In this document: positions 22,461 to 34,762 of the stretch, one piece after another
Numbering within the stretch: the stretch's first letter is position 1
Layout: every line of letters begins with the position of its first letter
DNA from: Setomelanomma holmii
Taxonomy: Eukaryota > Ascomycota > Dothideomycetes > Pleosporales > Phaeosphaeriaceae
Reading direction: 5' to 3'
NCBI GenBank assembly: GCA_010015745.1
Contig: ML978160.1
Coordinates: 372,001-436,000 of the forward strand
DNA: 64,000 bases
The notes under the pieces: generated by a model
Databases searched by the model: none
Seen by the model: only the letters and a program-made list of their open reading frames with translations
What the model was told of the DNA's origin: nothing
Made by a program: the position numbers and the translations under genes

Positions 22461-23824
22461 CTATTTGTACTTGGGCTCGATGAGCTCCGGAATATTCTCT
22501 GGCTTCTTATTGCCCTCCAGGATATTATAAACCGCCGTGAACAGCGGGAACTCCTCCTCCATGCCCTCACTCTTCAAGAACTCGTTAACCTCATACGCCG
22601 TACTAGTGCCCTGGAGCTTCTGACCGTTGAGCTCAGACTGCTCAATCTCGTAAATTGTCTGGGCGCGCTGAATGGCCATCTTGGCGCAGCGGAAGTTACG
22701 ACCACCCATGCATGATGTGACGACGTCGGCGACACCGCAGCTCTCCTCGGTGAAGGTGCTGGTGCGCGAGCTTTCGCCGAAGAAAGCTTTGCCGAACTTG
22801 ACCATCTCGAGGATGCCGACGCGCATGACGGCTGCTTTTGCGTTGTCTCCCCAGCCTAGACCGTCCACAAATCCTGCTGCTAGAGCGATGATGTTCTTCA
22901 GTGCTCCTCCGAGGGAGACACCGGCAACGTCGTTGACGATTCGTACGTGGAAGTATGGACGGTGGAAGAGCTTGCGAACGTTCTCGTGCGAGAGAGGTGG
23001 GTATTCGTTTGGAAGAGGGGTAAGATGCGCTGAGCGTGGGCCTGGAGTGGTCTTGCTTGGGTTGATGAGGTCGACTTGCGAGGCGTTTGGTGAGCCACTC
23101 GGTGTTGGGTTACGTGAGTCCATCGGCGGCGGGTCGTATGCGACTGTGGTCTCTGAGTACTTTTCTTGTGCGATTTCAGAGGCGATGTTGGCTCCTGATA
23201 ACGCGCCGCAGTAAATATTCAAAGTCATGCCAATCGTCTCAGACATGAGCCGAATGCCCTTCTCGCTGACGTCCACACCTTTGGTACAGCAGATAGCCCT
23301 CGCATATGGAAGAATCTTGCCCTCGAGTTGTTTGCAAGTCCTCGCAATGAACTGATGTGGAAGCACGAAGATGAGGAATGTGGAGTCCTTGCAGGACGAG
23401 GGAAGATCGGTGTTCGCGACGACGTTCGGTGGTAGGGTGATGTTCGGTAGGTACTTGACGTTCTCGTGCACTGTATTAATGATTTGGGAGAGCTTCTCAG
23501 GCTGATCTGAGCCCTTGTAATGCCGGGAGTCCTTCGAGATTGTGACATCTTCCTCGTATACCCACATCTGGACAGTCTCCTCGAAAAGTGTTGGGTTCTC
23601 CCTGACTGTCTCTGCAACGAGCTTCGCCATGGTGGTCCCCCTGCGCTTGTTAGCTCATGAAGGTCCAAGACTTCCCGAACTCCAGTAAATGATCCTTTCT
23701 CTTGTCCTCGAAGCGTGGTCGACCAATGCGCCGAGTCTCTCATCGCGGAAAATGGCATTACGTACCAATTTCCAGAGCCGACCACCGTCACCTTGTGCTT
23801 CTTCTGAGCACTGAGAGTCGCCAT
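22461..23824 (-). CDS. GPD1: NAD-dependent glycerol-3-phosphate dehydrogenase
   Basis: A 412-residue enzyme reducing dihydroxyacetone phosphate to glycerol 3-phosphate with NADH, the entry to glycerol (osmolyte) and glycerolipid synthesis. Predicted exons are 23824-23766 and 23640-22461; the 125-nt intron splits the Trp codon of the dinucleotide motif GSGNWGTT (residues 16-23). Other hallmarks are VLPHQFI, CCTKGVD, CGALSGANIA and FHRPYFHVRIVNDVAGVSLGGALKNIIALAAGF. A Pro/Ser-rich loop after TTVAYDPPPMDSRNPTPSGS is longer than in yeast Gpd1; such a loop occurs in filamentous fungi. The ATG at 23824 sits in a perfect context (ACCATGG), but the frame stays open upstream without any ATG; see the separate entry on a possible CTG-initiated extension. 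Confidence 0.96.
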
Positions 23825-23986
23825 GGTTCTCTGAGTATACTCTCTTACGTTCAAAGTGGTGGTATGCGAAACTCGGTGGGGTAGTCGTTTGGGTGATAGA
23901 GACGCGTAGCGGTGACAAGCTCTGACGTAGCTTGCTGGCGAGTGTAACTTGGAAGCGAGTTGCCTCAGGATCTTGGTAGAAGCCAG
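23825..23986 (-). other. Possible CTG-initiated N-terminal extension of GPD
   Basis: In frame with the GPD ATG, 54 codons upstream begin with CTG at 23986 in the context AAGCTGG (A at -3, G at +4). The predicted peptide starts LASTKILRQLASKLHSPAS. It has nine Arg/Lys and no acidic residue in its first 47 positions, only one Glu near its end, and many Ser, Leu and His. That is the composition of a mitochondrial presequence. No ATG in any frame occurs on the minus strand between 24085 and 23825, so a scanning ribosome would meet this CTG before any AUG. Whether it is transcribed and used is unknown. Confidence 0.4.
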
Positions 23987-24925
23987 CTTATATGTCTTAA
24001 GAGTGTTGCTGATGGTGATTACGGGGTCAAAAAAACCTTGTTGGAGCCACACCGGTCCAAGATTCTGACTGTCACTGCAGCGCACCTATCTCGGAAGGAA
24101 CCCTCTGGCCTCGGTTGCCTGTGATGCGGCAACGCCGAAAGCTACAGTTGGCAGGTCGGACGGTCGGATGGACGAAAGCTTCAAGATATCAAGAAGCTGG
24201 AGTCTGAGAAAAGAGGATGCATAGATACTATAGCCAGATTGTTGAACAGGCTTGCATTCAACACACGCCGAAGGAATGCGTTCACCTGCAAGGGTCAGCT
24301 GCAGGAAGCTAAGCGATGATGCAGCTCCCAACCCTGGTCGGCTGGTCAGCGCAGGACGAATTGGCCAATCGAATGGCGATCGCATCAAAGTACCATGGGA
24401 CTCGGTACATGACAGCGATGACATGTGCGCACGTGTACGCCTGACGCAAGTGAGAGCGGATGATGGTGTTTGTATGCTTTGTTCTGGCAACCAATATGAG
24501 CGAAACACCAGCGTCTTATCAGCATGGAACTGCACGCGCGGAAGCAGCCGGATGCGTCGAGCTCAGTAGGACGCGGTGCAAGGAAAATTTGGCAACGCGC
24601 CGATTGACCTCCACGAGGCTGGTGTATCGCATGGTTCACGATTCAGAAGACATATATGGCACAGGGGTGTTGAAGAATTGTTGATGATTTGGGTATTGCA
24701 AGTCGTGTGTCCGTCATAACATCTCATTACTGTCCTCCTCCTTCGTCATCAATAAATGACATGCGACAGTGTGACGAGACGTCGAGCTTCAACGCTCGAG
24801 AACGCTGGCGCCGCTGATGCCTCCAACATGAACCTTGTACCATGCTGCCAAATGTGATCGTATATCCATCCTTATTACCGTCCAACAGGGACCGGCCCGC
24901 TGCCCATCGCGACATGACTATCCGC
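23987..24925. other. GPD upstream region and 3' flank of the GPI gene
   Basis: About 940 bp that should contain the GPD promoter (minus) and the 3' untranslated region of the cysteine-rich surface protein gene. A single AGGGG stress-type pentamer lies at 24663-24667. The frames seen here are not supported as genes. Confidence 0.45.
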
Positions 24926-25588
24926 TTACAACGCAATACCGAAGACGGCAAGGAGACCACCAGCGAGGATGGGCGCGCCGTACTGGGCAAAAGCAACGGC
25001 GGCACCAGTGCTGGCGGCAGCGGTGTGAGAGCCGGTCGGCGAGGAGGATGCGCCGCTGGTGCGCGAGGCAGTAGCAGACATAGGAGCACCGGAAGAGCTG
25101 ACGGCGCCGGCGTCGTTGACAGTGAGGTTACCGCAATTGGCATCGCGAGCCTGTTCGCACTGGAACTGCTGGGCCAAGTTCTGATTGGTAGCGTTGACGC
25201 ACACACCGTACCAGTAGCGGCACATGAGCGCAGGAACCGACTGCTGGTAGGGTGCCATGGTGGAGCCGGCGAATGAAGTGCCGTTGCTGCAGCGGCAAGT
25301 GTACTCGAGGGTGGTCTAGCTGGGTCAGCAGGAGCGAAAGAGTAGAATACTGCTGATACGTACGTCGTCGCACTCGTTGCCGTTGTTGGCAATGCCAGCC
25401 TGGCCGCCGCACAGGTTCACGCAAGTGTTGACGTTCGCCTCGCACCAGCTCGAGCGCTCATCGGAGGGAATTGAGCTCGCGGCGACGTTGCAGCAGGAGA
25501 TGGGGGTTTGGAAGGTCTGGTTGGACAACAGCTGGGCAGACGCGCCAGCAATGGCCGAAGCCGCGACAAGTAGAGTTGAGTAGAGCAT
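24926..25588 (-). CDS. Secreted 12-cysteine protein with GPI-type tail (DUF7707-like)
   Basis: A 204-residue secreted protein. Predicted exons are 25588-25364 and 25315-24926; donor GACGAC|GTACGT, acceptor CTAG, phase 0. It has a signal peptide (MLYSTLLVAASAIAGASA, cleavage near residue 19). A compact domain follows with 12 cysteines, including CC, CxxxxxTC-x3-C, TCRC and ALMCRYWYGVC, and three N-glycosylation sequons. A Ser/Thr/Ala-rich stretch and a hydrophobic C-terminus (YGAPILAGGLLAVFGIAL) fit a GPI anchor signal. The arrangement resembles the fungal surface family annotated as DUF7707; CFEM is less likely because the eight-cysteine spacing differs. No function is known for the family. 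It is divergent from the NRPS-like gene across 2.4 kb. Confidence 0.85.
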
Positions 25589-27971
25589 GGTTGATGGTGC
25601 AGAGAGTATCGATGCCTGTGGAGAAGCCGAGTCAGCGGGAGATCGGCGGTGGAGAGGTGTGAATGCTGATGCTGGGACGAAAGACAATTGATGGGTAATG
25701 GGTGGCTGCACGCCTGATATATGGGCACGGGAGGCTGGACTTACAGATGCGGATGCAATGCTTTGTGACTGCAGCTGGGTGGAATCAATGCTGGGGAAGA
25801 GGGCGATTGTGTTGCACTGCCGACCTCAAGCCTAAATAGTTTGGAAGCACAGGCCCTACGGAAACAGCGTCCAATTCACCCTAGCTCCATTCGAGGCAAG
25901 TGCAACCCGGCGAAGATACGCTCAGACGCGGAAAGTCCAACTGCTTGCTCGCTCAATCTCGCTCCCCAGGCCGTAAAATTGCGGCAATTTATCGCCAACT
26001 GGACCTCGCCGCGCTCGTGGTCTTCTGCCGAAGAATATGCCTCGCGCCGCGCTGGCTGAGCGCTCGTTATGCACCGAATTGTTTCAGAAGGAGTCTCACA
26101 AACGCATCGGATATACGCCGGCACGGTACCCCACACATGCAGCAGTAACCAACTTGTATCGAGCATCGCTGCAAGGCTACCTGTGCCGCAGCCGGATACG
26201 CGTCCAGCATGCAGCTGCGATTCGCCTGCTGCTCTGGTTGGCGGTGCATTCCACCGCGCCACTTGGCAATGGCACGTTGAGACCAGCAAGAGCGCGTGCA
26301 GGGCAATCTTTTTGCGACGGCGGGAAAAGTATGTGCTTGGCTGGAGGCAAAGGCTCAATAAACCATGAAGGCTGGTCTGCATCGCAAGCCGCGCACTGTG
26401 GCCGTGCACACACACTATTTTCCATGGAAACCCCGGCGACTGACACATGTGGACAAGCACCGCCAGTTCCAGATTGGCCTTGCACTCAACGGGCCGAGCT
26501 CCACACTCCACCGTTGGTTACATCATGGCTGGGAGAGCAATGCTCGCAGCCTTGCATACCGTGCCTAGGTGGTGGAGGGCGCGTCGTTGCACAGTTTCAA
26601 AGACTGCCCTGTGCCGGCGGTAAGGTGAGATTGATTTTGCTCTGCTAAACACCAAGGGCGCTATGGTTATGGAGCTTATCGCTAGAGCAACGAAGCGTCA
26701 ACGACTTCCGGTTTTCCAAGAGCTATAACCCCATCGAGACGTGGCGTACATAAGCGTCCGAAGCGCACAGACTATCATGCATGTGCTCAACTCAAGACCG
26801 TGCTTTGTCCAAAAGGATCGTGATGGGCAATTGTCGATTTCGGACATAAGAAGGCTGGTCTGCCACGAAAACACGGTGTACAGTACATGACACAATCAAT
26901 CTTGTGCTCCACAATATGACCTCGACCGAGGCCCCGCGATTCACCAGCCTCAGTACAAAACGCCACATGCATATATCAAGATCGTCTTTCCATCCATTCC
27001 TTTCCGTATCAAGCGTATCAAACCCCAGATGGAAGCCCGTCGTTGCTTGTGGTCCCAATGGGTATCTTGCGCGTCGATCCACATCGGGTGCACGCTTCAA
27101 TAGTCACCTTAGCAAGTCACGGAAACCATTTCTTTCTCGTTGAGGTGGCAAACAAATGAACATTATGGTGGTCTATGTGATTGGCCAGCTCGAATGCCAA
27201 ATGTTTCGACGAACCACTGCATTCACTCAGCATTCAGGAAGTCGCCGCGGAAGCTACAACGGCTCAGCGCGTCAGCAAATCCGGACCAGCACTCTGACCA
27301 ACGATGAGGGATTTGTCGCCTTTAGCGTCGTCAGTTGCTGACGTGGACCGTGACACCACCACGAATCCCACTCCCGAGCTGCCTTGGACGATGCAATTGC
27401 CACATCGCCAGAACCATTGCGTAGAAACGGACTCGTGATTTCTTTCCAATTGGGTCTTTCGCTGCCGCCTCTTGAAACACCACGGTCATGCTCGAAATAC
27501 GGGACTCTGATTGCATGCTTGTCTGTTCCAATCAGGACATCGTATTGCTAACAAAGGAGCAGTGTAATTTCTACGAAGCTGATACGGCAGTCTTGCTTTG
27601 ATGGTGGGAGCTTTTGATGTGCGATCCTTGGTCTGATCGTGGCTTCCTTGTGGAAAAACGGTTGGTCTGTGCCCTGGCATTCCGCCTCATCTGTACCAAC
27701 CTCAATCTTGGCTTCAAGATTGATGTAATCAGTTTACAGCCTCCCTCTTCGAGAAGTTGTACATGTTACCCCAGAGTGTTTTTGATTTGCACGTCATTTT
27801 CATAGTATGCAGGGTCTTCCATGTCTGCAGCGCCAATGATGTCACGACTAAACTGCTGCCCTTGCAGCAGCTACTCCACGATCGCAACCACACGAGACAC
27901 TACATTCCTTCACGTCGACAAATTAGCGCCAGCTCGCTAGCTTTCTCCTTATCTTTTTTGCTTTCTGCCGC
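25589..27971. other. Divergent upstream region, GPI protein / NRPS-like gene
   Basis: A 2.4-kb stretch with no supported gene. The part next to the minus-strand gene is pyrimidine-rich on its coding strand, as expected of a leader. The last 100 bp before 27972 are C/T-rich. Overlapping open frames on both strands at 25.9-26.6 kb reflect stop-poor sequence and match nothing known. Confidence 0.45.
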
Positions 27972-30900
27972 ATGACCGAAGATATGCAGACCAATTACTT
28001 CGTCTGCACCCTCGGTCAAGCTTCTGGCCTTTCCACCAAAGCCAAGCAATATCGTACCATCAACGAGTTTCTTGACCTTCAGGCGCAATACCATGCCCTA
28101 CTCCCAGCTGTTGGCTTCCCAACACCGAAGACAGGGATCGAAGAATGGGATTACAAAGTCCTTACGTTTGGCGAGGTTTACCATGGCACCAATGCTTTTG
28201 CACAAAGGCTTTCACGTGCTGTTGGCGAGTCTGGGCAGATTGTAGCTCTTCTCTGCCACAGTTCTCCTGAGTTCTTTTTTACCTGGCTAGGATTGATGAG
28301 GCTCGGACGCTCGGTCTTGTTGATTGCGACACAGTGTCAACCAGCGGCGATATTACATCTCTGCAAGTCGTGCGAAGCCTCCGTCCTCCTGTACGACAAA
28401 TCTCATGCGGAGAGAGCCCAGCAGACAGAAGCTCTGGCAAGAGAGAAGGATGTGCCAGCATTACGAGCGCAACTCTTGCCACTGTGGGACGACGAAGAGG
28501 TTTTCGACGTGATACGAGGTTCTGTAGAGACCATCGCTTCACCCGAACTAGACGAGACCGCCATTGCTTACTTACATCACACTTCTGGAACATCATCAGG
28601 TCTACCCAAGCCTATACCGCAGTCACACAGAGCGGCAATCGGGGTACTACCGCACCTGCCGAAGATTCCAGGCATAGCTTCCTTTACGACAACGCCGTTA
28701 TATCATGGCGGTATTGCAGATCTGCTCAGGTCATGGACAAGCAACTCCATGATCTGGTTGTTTCCGGGGAAGGATGTGCCTATCACGGCTCGAAATATAT
28801 GTCTTTCACTAGAGGCGGCGAATGTTTATTCGTCAGAAGAGATGATACCGAAGGTCAAGTACTTCTCATCTGTGCCTTATGTTCTTCAGATGATGGAAGC
28901 CGACGGCAAGGGCCTGACATGGCTTCAAGGAATGGATATCGTTGGTGTGGGCGGTGCTGCCCTACCAGCAGAAGTCGGCGATCGACTTGTGAAGCAGGGT
29001 GTGAACCTCATCTCGAGATTCGGCAGTGCAGAGTGTGGTTTCTTACTGTCCTCTTTTCGCGACTTCGCCAAAGACAAAGACTGGCAGTATCTACGCAATT
29101 ACAATCCTTCCAACATCGTTGTTTTCGAACAACGGGAGGATAAGCTGGCTGAGCTGATTGTGAAGCCAGGCTGGCCTCATATGGTATGTTACTGTCTCAA
29201 ACCGTGAGCAGTCGCTGATAGATAGCAGGCGAAAACGAATCACGAGGATGGCTCCTTTGCGACCGCTGATCTGTTTGCGCCCCATCCAACCATAGAGAAC
29301 GCTTGGTTGTATAAGTCGAGAGCCGACTCACAACTGACCCTGATCACCGGCAAGAAATTTGATCCTGCACCACTAGAAGCAGCATTAGCGACCTCGCCAC
29401 ACCTCGACGACGTGCTCATTTTCGGAAATGGTCAACCATACCCTGGTGCTCTGCTCTTGCGCTCAGAGCAGTCCAATGGGCTTTCGGATGCAGAAGTTCT
29501 CGATGCTATCAGACCAGTAGTGGAGAGACTTAATCGTGAAAGCCAAGATCATGCTCGCATACCATCGCACATGCTCGTGCCCTTGCCTCACCAAACACAG
29601 CCACTGGAGAAGAGCAGCAAAGGTACCATTATCAGAACAGCAGCAGACTCTCGATTTGAGGAGGTCATCAATAGCGCTTACGAAGCGCGAGATCAGCACA
29701 CTGGCGAGGTAGCAGACGAAGACCTGCCCAAGTATCTCACGGGCCTGATCCAGAATATGACTTCGCAATCAGAACGCCTGCCTGACGACATGGATCTATT
29801 CGCATATGGAGTCGACTCTATCGCATGTATGCAACTACGAAGGCGACTCAAGCATCTCATGCCCAACTATGAGCAAGATCTTCCAATGAGCGTCGTCGAG
29901 GACTGTGGTACGGTACGTTGCCTAACTGAGTTTGTCTTGCGAAAGAGGCATGGGCAGTCGGATGCAGCCGAGAATGACGAAGAGCAGCTTATGCTCGATC
30001 TTGTAAAGGAGTACGGTTCATTTACGGCCTTTACTGAAAGCCAGGGGAATGTTCAGCAGAATGGGACAAGATCGGGTGAAGTCATTGTGCTTACCGGAGC
30101 TACTGGAGCTTTGGGCGCGCACATTCTCGATCTCGTACAAAAGACAAGAGATGTGGAGACCATCTACTGCCTTGTGCGCGGGTCTGACGAGCATGCCGCT
30201 CGAGAGCGTGTCAGTAAAGCACTGCAAGAAAGAGGCTTGGCAGATCTCCTGCCCTCCGACATTAACAGTGAGAAGGTCAAAGTTGTACAGGCACAGCTTA
30301 GTGACGAGCGACTGGGACTCACCAACGATCTCTATGATCTCCTTGCAAAAGAAGCGACATCGATCATTCACGTCGCTTGGACAGTCAACTTCCGCCTCAA
30401 GCTGCGCAGCTTCGTCAAAGACAATATTGCAGGCGTACACAATCTTCTCAATCTCGCCCTGGCCGCACCTCGCTCTACTCCGCCTCGCTTCACATACTGT
30501 TCCTCCACCGCGTCAATCATGAACAGCACCCCAGATGCAGCGGACCGCCTAACCGAGCTCATTCAAGCTGACCCCTCATCTGCATCTCTGCTGGGATACT
30601 CTCGGTCCAAATGGGTCGCAGAACACATCTGCCTCGACGCACACAACCGGACGAGTCTGCGCGGCCGCATCGCCGTCGTCCGTGTCGGACAACTCGCAGG
30701 CGATTCGGTGTCAGGGGTTTGGAACACGAAGGAAGCTTGGCCAATAATGTTGAGCACGGCACGGTTGATCAATTGTTTACCTGATCTGCGAGACGAGCCG
30801 CTGGATTGGCTGCCTGTTGATGTTGCTGCGAAGGCATTTTTGGAGATCGCGCAGCCTGCCAAGGGGGGCAGAATGGATGGGGAAATGCCAGTGTATCATG

Positions 30901-31220
30901 TGCTGAATCCGCATCTCACACCGACGTGGCATCAGATGCTGCATTGGATCAAGAAGAATGAACCCTTCGATATTGTTGAGCCGCAAGAATGGCTGAAGAG
31001 ATTGGAAGGACAGGAAGGTAGCGGCCATTCTGCGATGAAGCTGCTTGGGCTGTGGAAGGAATCGTATGGAAAGCCTACGAGGTCTGAAGACGTGAAGAAG
31101 AGACCGCAGTTCTCGATGGAGCAGACGCAGTGCAAGATTGCTGCGCTGAAGGATGTACAGTCGCTAGATGAAGAGTACATCAACAGGACGTGGAATTGGG
31201 TACAGGCCAACGTCCGCTGA
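27972..31220 (+). CDS. NRPS-like adenylation-carrier-reductase enzyme
   Basis: A 1,067-residue enzyme with the order adenylation, carrier protein, thioester reductase. Predicted exons are 27972-29183 and 29229-31220 (GTATGT donor, GCAG acceptor, phase 0). Adenylation core motifs include HHTSGTSSGLPKP (about residue 200) and RFGSAECG. The carrier site is DLFAYGVDSIACMQ (about residue 590), where Ser would carry phosphopantetheine. The reductase has the NAD(P) motif LTGATGALGAHI (about 689-700) and YSRSKW (about 860). Such enzymes activate a carboxylic acid and release it as aldehyde or alcohol, as in alpha-aminoadipate reductase, but the primary-metabolism enzyme is much longer. The substrate cannot be read from sequence. 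It is followed by an exporter gene on the same strand. The coding strand turns G-rich in the last ~500 nt. Confidence 0.92.
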
Positions 31221-32884
31221 AAATCCCGAGCGTGGAAGTTTCAAGCGGCAGAATACGACGCTACTCTTACAAATACAATTCAGACTTTTAGTTCTAGGAG
31301 ATACATACTCTACCGTACCTTTACGAATGGGAAAACTTGGGGACTTTCTTGATCACCCGTTGGTCAGCAAAGGTCGGAGCTTCACTTCCCTTGAGCCCTC
31401 GTGTCTTACAGTGGGTTACATGAGGCTGAAGTCGGGCTGGGGCAATGTGAGTAACGCTCGAAGAGGAATGTGGTTGCGAGAGACCGGAATCCCGCAATGG
31501 CTAGAGTGTGACGGTAAGTACGCATGAATTGCACTTTCGAAGAGAGAAGTATCTTGTAAGCAGGGTGTGCGATGTGCTTCTTGATGGTCGGTATGTGTTT
31601 GCGAGGTGAGAGAAAGTCATTGAGCTGCAAGATGGGAGTTCTTCGCCTTGCATTTGGTGCAACAAAAAGCTATCAACACTTGTATCCTAACTTCCTATCT
31701 GAGTAGTTATGTCTCGCTTGGCGCCGTGTCCAGGCCTCACGGCATGCTCTTCCACATCATTTCAACGCGAGCCGTCGTAGTTCTCGTGTATCCACACTCA
31801 AGAACAATTTCTCGCATTTGACCACTCTCACAGGGTATGATGCTTTATGAGTCGAAAATGCACCGGAAGATACGAGCCGGCACGGAGGAGATGGCCTGTC
31901 CGAGCACCGATCTTAATCCACGGACCAAAGCGAGAGTACGATGGGAAGTCTAGCCCGCCAAGGCATAAGCCACATTAGCCGTGCATACCAATCCCACTGG
32001 GCAAAAGGCAGCCGCAACCGATTACGATATCGACGGACGAAATTTGTACGCAGAATCGAGCCCAACGGACTTGCTGGGGGTGCTAAGAAATTGCTCATTT
32101 AGTATGCAAGGCGATCATAATCCTCTAATCAAGTCGTTGAATGGACATATCGAGCAAGGCGACTTGGTGTTTTCAGGGTCGGTGGGTCACTTTGTCTGGC
32201 CAGCGGGGCGCGCGGACGCCGAGAGACACCAAAAACTCTTGCACTCTCTTGGATATGAGATGTATGACGATCACTCGTCAAGACAGTGGTTATTTCGAAA
32301 GTGTTCGAAGGTTCTATTTTCCATCACACGTGGCATTTTGTGTGCATTTGGGCTGTTGCTGCCGAGGACGTCCCCTGCGAGGCGATACGCCTCATGACAG
32401 GTGCAATCTGCTGAACCATCGGAATTCCGCACGGGTCGCGAGAAATGCGCGTGTGGCTGCCAGGCAGCATCTTTGCCAGGGCTCGCTTCGAGTTGTCGGG
32501 CGAAATGTCGAGCCGGGCAAGGGTCGAAAGCGGTCAAGTTCCAGTGGGAAGGTGCATTCACTGGCCCGGCGACTCGTTTCTAGAGCCCCGAATCACCGGA
32601 AAGCCGCGCTAGTGTACAAAGGATGCGCGCTAGCAACGTTAGCACCCGCTCCTATTTCAACCGACTCATAACGAGCGTTGCTTGTGTCATTGCCTGTCGT
32701 TTGGCATCTTGGCCCCAACTCCGCCCTTTGATTCAGACTCTCCTTTCCGTTGTTACTTGTAGCGACCGCTTTCCCTCAGGCATCGGTCCTCCCTCACCAC
32801 AGCTTCGCCTTCAAGATCACCAAACAAGCCTCGCCTTGGCGCAACCTGGACATCGAAACACATCAGGCCACCCACGACGTTCAG
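31221..32884. other. Intergenic region NRPS-like to DHA2 exporter
   Basis: A 1.66-kb stretch holding the 3' end of the NRPS-like gene and the exporter promoter. Several overlapping open frames at 31.9-32.7 kb start with non-ATG codons or look random. No gene is supported. Confidence 0.45.
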
Positions 32885-34762
32885 ATGAGCGACACAAATA
32901 ACCACCTGAGGCCCTCCAGCATGGCCGATTCGGAGAAAACAGCGACTCAGAGCCACGAGCCATCCGTCTACGAGAAGAAGGGTGTGGTGGAAAGCGTATT
33001 GCCATCGGCTGCCGCATCAGTGAAGAATGTCGAGCCCAGTGGCATTGTTGCGGATGAGAAGGATGAGTCTGAAGTGAAGACATCTAAGCGCAACTCGCAA
33101 GCCAGCGCATCAGACGAGGACGATTTCGAGTACCCAACAAAATGGAAGTTGACAGCCATCACCATCGCTCTGTGCTTGTCGGTCTTCTGTATGGCACTAG
33201 TGAGTACTTTCGCATGTTGCACCCAACTCAGTCTCGTGCTGACATCTGCAGGACAACACTATCATTGCAACAGCTATTCCTCGTATTACAGATCAGTTTA
33301 AGGCCCTGAATGACGTCGGCTGGTATGGCAGTTCCTACCTTCTCACCACCTGCGCGACGCAACTCATCTACGGAAAGTTTTATACCTACTATTCCATCAA
33401 GTGGGTATACCTGATCGCACTCTTCATCTTCGAGATCGGCTCCTTGATCTGTGGTGTTGCGCCCAACTCGACCGCTCTCATCATCGGTCGTGCGGTTGCC
33501 GGTGTCGGAGCCGCTGGTATTTTCTCTGGTGCCATTTTGATTGTTGCCTCGACTGTGCCCTTGAGGCAACGTCCAACATATATGGGACTGATTGGTGGCA
33601 TGTACGGAATCGCATCCGTAGCGGGTCCTCTGTAAGTTTAGCTTCAGGTTCCAAGACTGATCAACATGTGCTAACAATGCTTAGCATGGGTGGAGCCTTC
33701 ACGGACCACCTCACTTGGCGATGGTGCTTCTACATCAACCTGCCCTTCGGAGCTGCCACTGCTGCCTTCATCATCCCATTCTTTCAGGTCCAGCGACGTG
33801 GCAAGAAGTTGGATCTTACCTGGAAGCAACAACTTCTTAAGTTCGATCTCGAGGGTACCGCGCTTTTCCTCCCGGCTATCATTTGCCTGCTTCTCGCCCT
33901 CCAGTGGGGAGGCAGCAAGTACGAGTGGAAGAGTGGTCGCATCATTGCGCTGTTCGTCATCTTCGGTCTGCTTATCATTGGCTTCATCATCATCCAATGG
34001 TGGAAGCAAGAAAATGCTACGGTGCCTCCTCGTGTCTTCCTCAACCGCAACGTCTGGGGTTCTGCATGGTTCGGTGCCATGTTGGGTGCTGGCTTCTTCG
34101 TCATGGTCTACTACCTTCCTATCTGGTTCCAGGCGATCAAGGGTGTCAGTGCCACCAAATCCGGTATCATGAACCTGCCCGCTATTCTTGGACTCGTCAT
34201 CGTGTCCATGACTGCCGGTGTCGCTGTTACTGTCATCGGATACTACACTCCATTCATGCTGGTCTCGTCGGTCCTCATGGCAATTGGCGCTGGTCTTCTC
34301 TCGACCTTTGAAACTGATTCCAACTCGCCCAAGTGGATCGGTTACCAGTTCTTGTTCGGCGCTGGAGTTGGTTTTGGCATGCAACAAACTCTGGTAGCTG
34401 TCCAAACCACCCTTGCCGCTGACGATGTCGCCATCGGAACTGCCATCATGATGTTCACCCAGACTCTCGGAGGAGCTCTCTTCATCAGCGTGGGCCAGAA
34501 TGTCTTCACGAACCAGCTCATTAAAAACCTTGGAACAGTCGTGCCCGATCTTGATCCCAAGATTGTCCTTGCGGTCGGCGCAACAGAGCTCAAAAACCAG
34601 ATCCAAAAGGAGTTCTTACCTGGCGTGCTCACAGCTTACAATCTCGCTCTCACCCAGACCTTCTATGTTTCCGTTGCCGCCGCAAGTCTGTCCATCATCG
34701 GTGCAGTCTTCGTGGAGTGGAAGAGCATGAAGGGCAAGCAGATCACCATGGCTGCAGCCTAA
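32885..34762 (+). CDS. DHA2-type 14-span MFS exporter
   Basis: A 590-residue major facilitator protein. Predicted exons are 32885-33199, 33252-33631 and 33685-34762; both introns keep frame and the second has a GTGCTAACAATG branch site. The start is the first ATG of the frame. After about 95 hydrophilic residues, 14 spans are predicted. DHA2 hallmarks are LDNTIIATAIPRITDQF, VGWYGSSYLLTTCATQL, GRAVAGVGAAGIFSGA and the span with WRWCFYINLPFGA. Related proteins export fungal secondary metabolites and drugs, often from within biosynthetic clusters. Its position directly downstream of the NRPS-like gene suggests, but does not prove, that it exports that enzyme's product. Confidence 0.92.

Noticed and set aside
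23838..23986. Peroxisomal PTS2 signal in the GPD extension
   Set aside because: Nearest matches miss the required His/Gln-Leu/Ala end of the R-L-x5-H-L pattern, so a mitochondrial reading is preferred.
24663..24667. Stress response element controlling GPD by the Msn2-like factor
   Set aside because: A single AGGGG pentamer about 840 bp upstream is expected by chance.
32141..32671. 176-codon frame between the NRPS-like gene and exporter
   Set aside because: Its composition looks random, it overlaps other frames, and it has no homology that I recognise.
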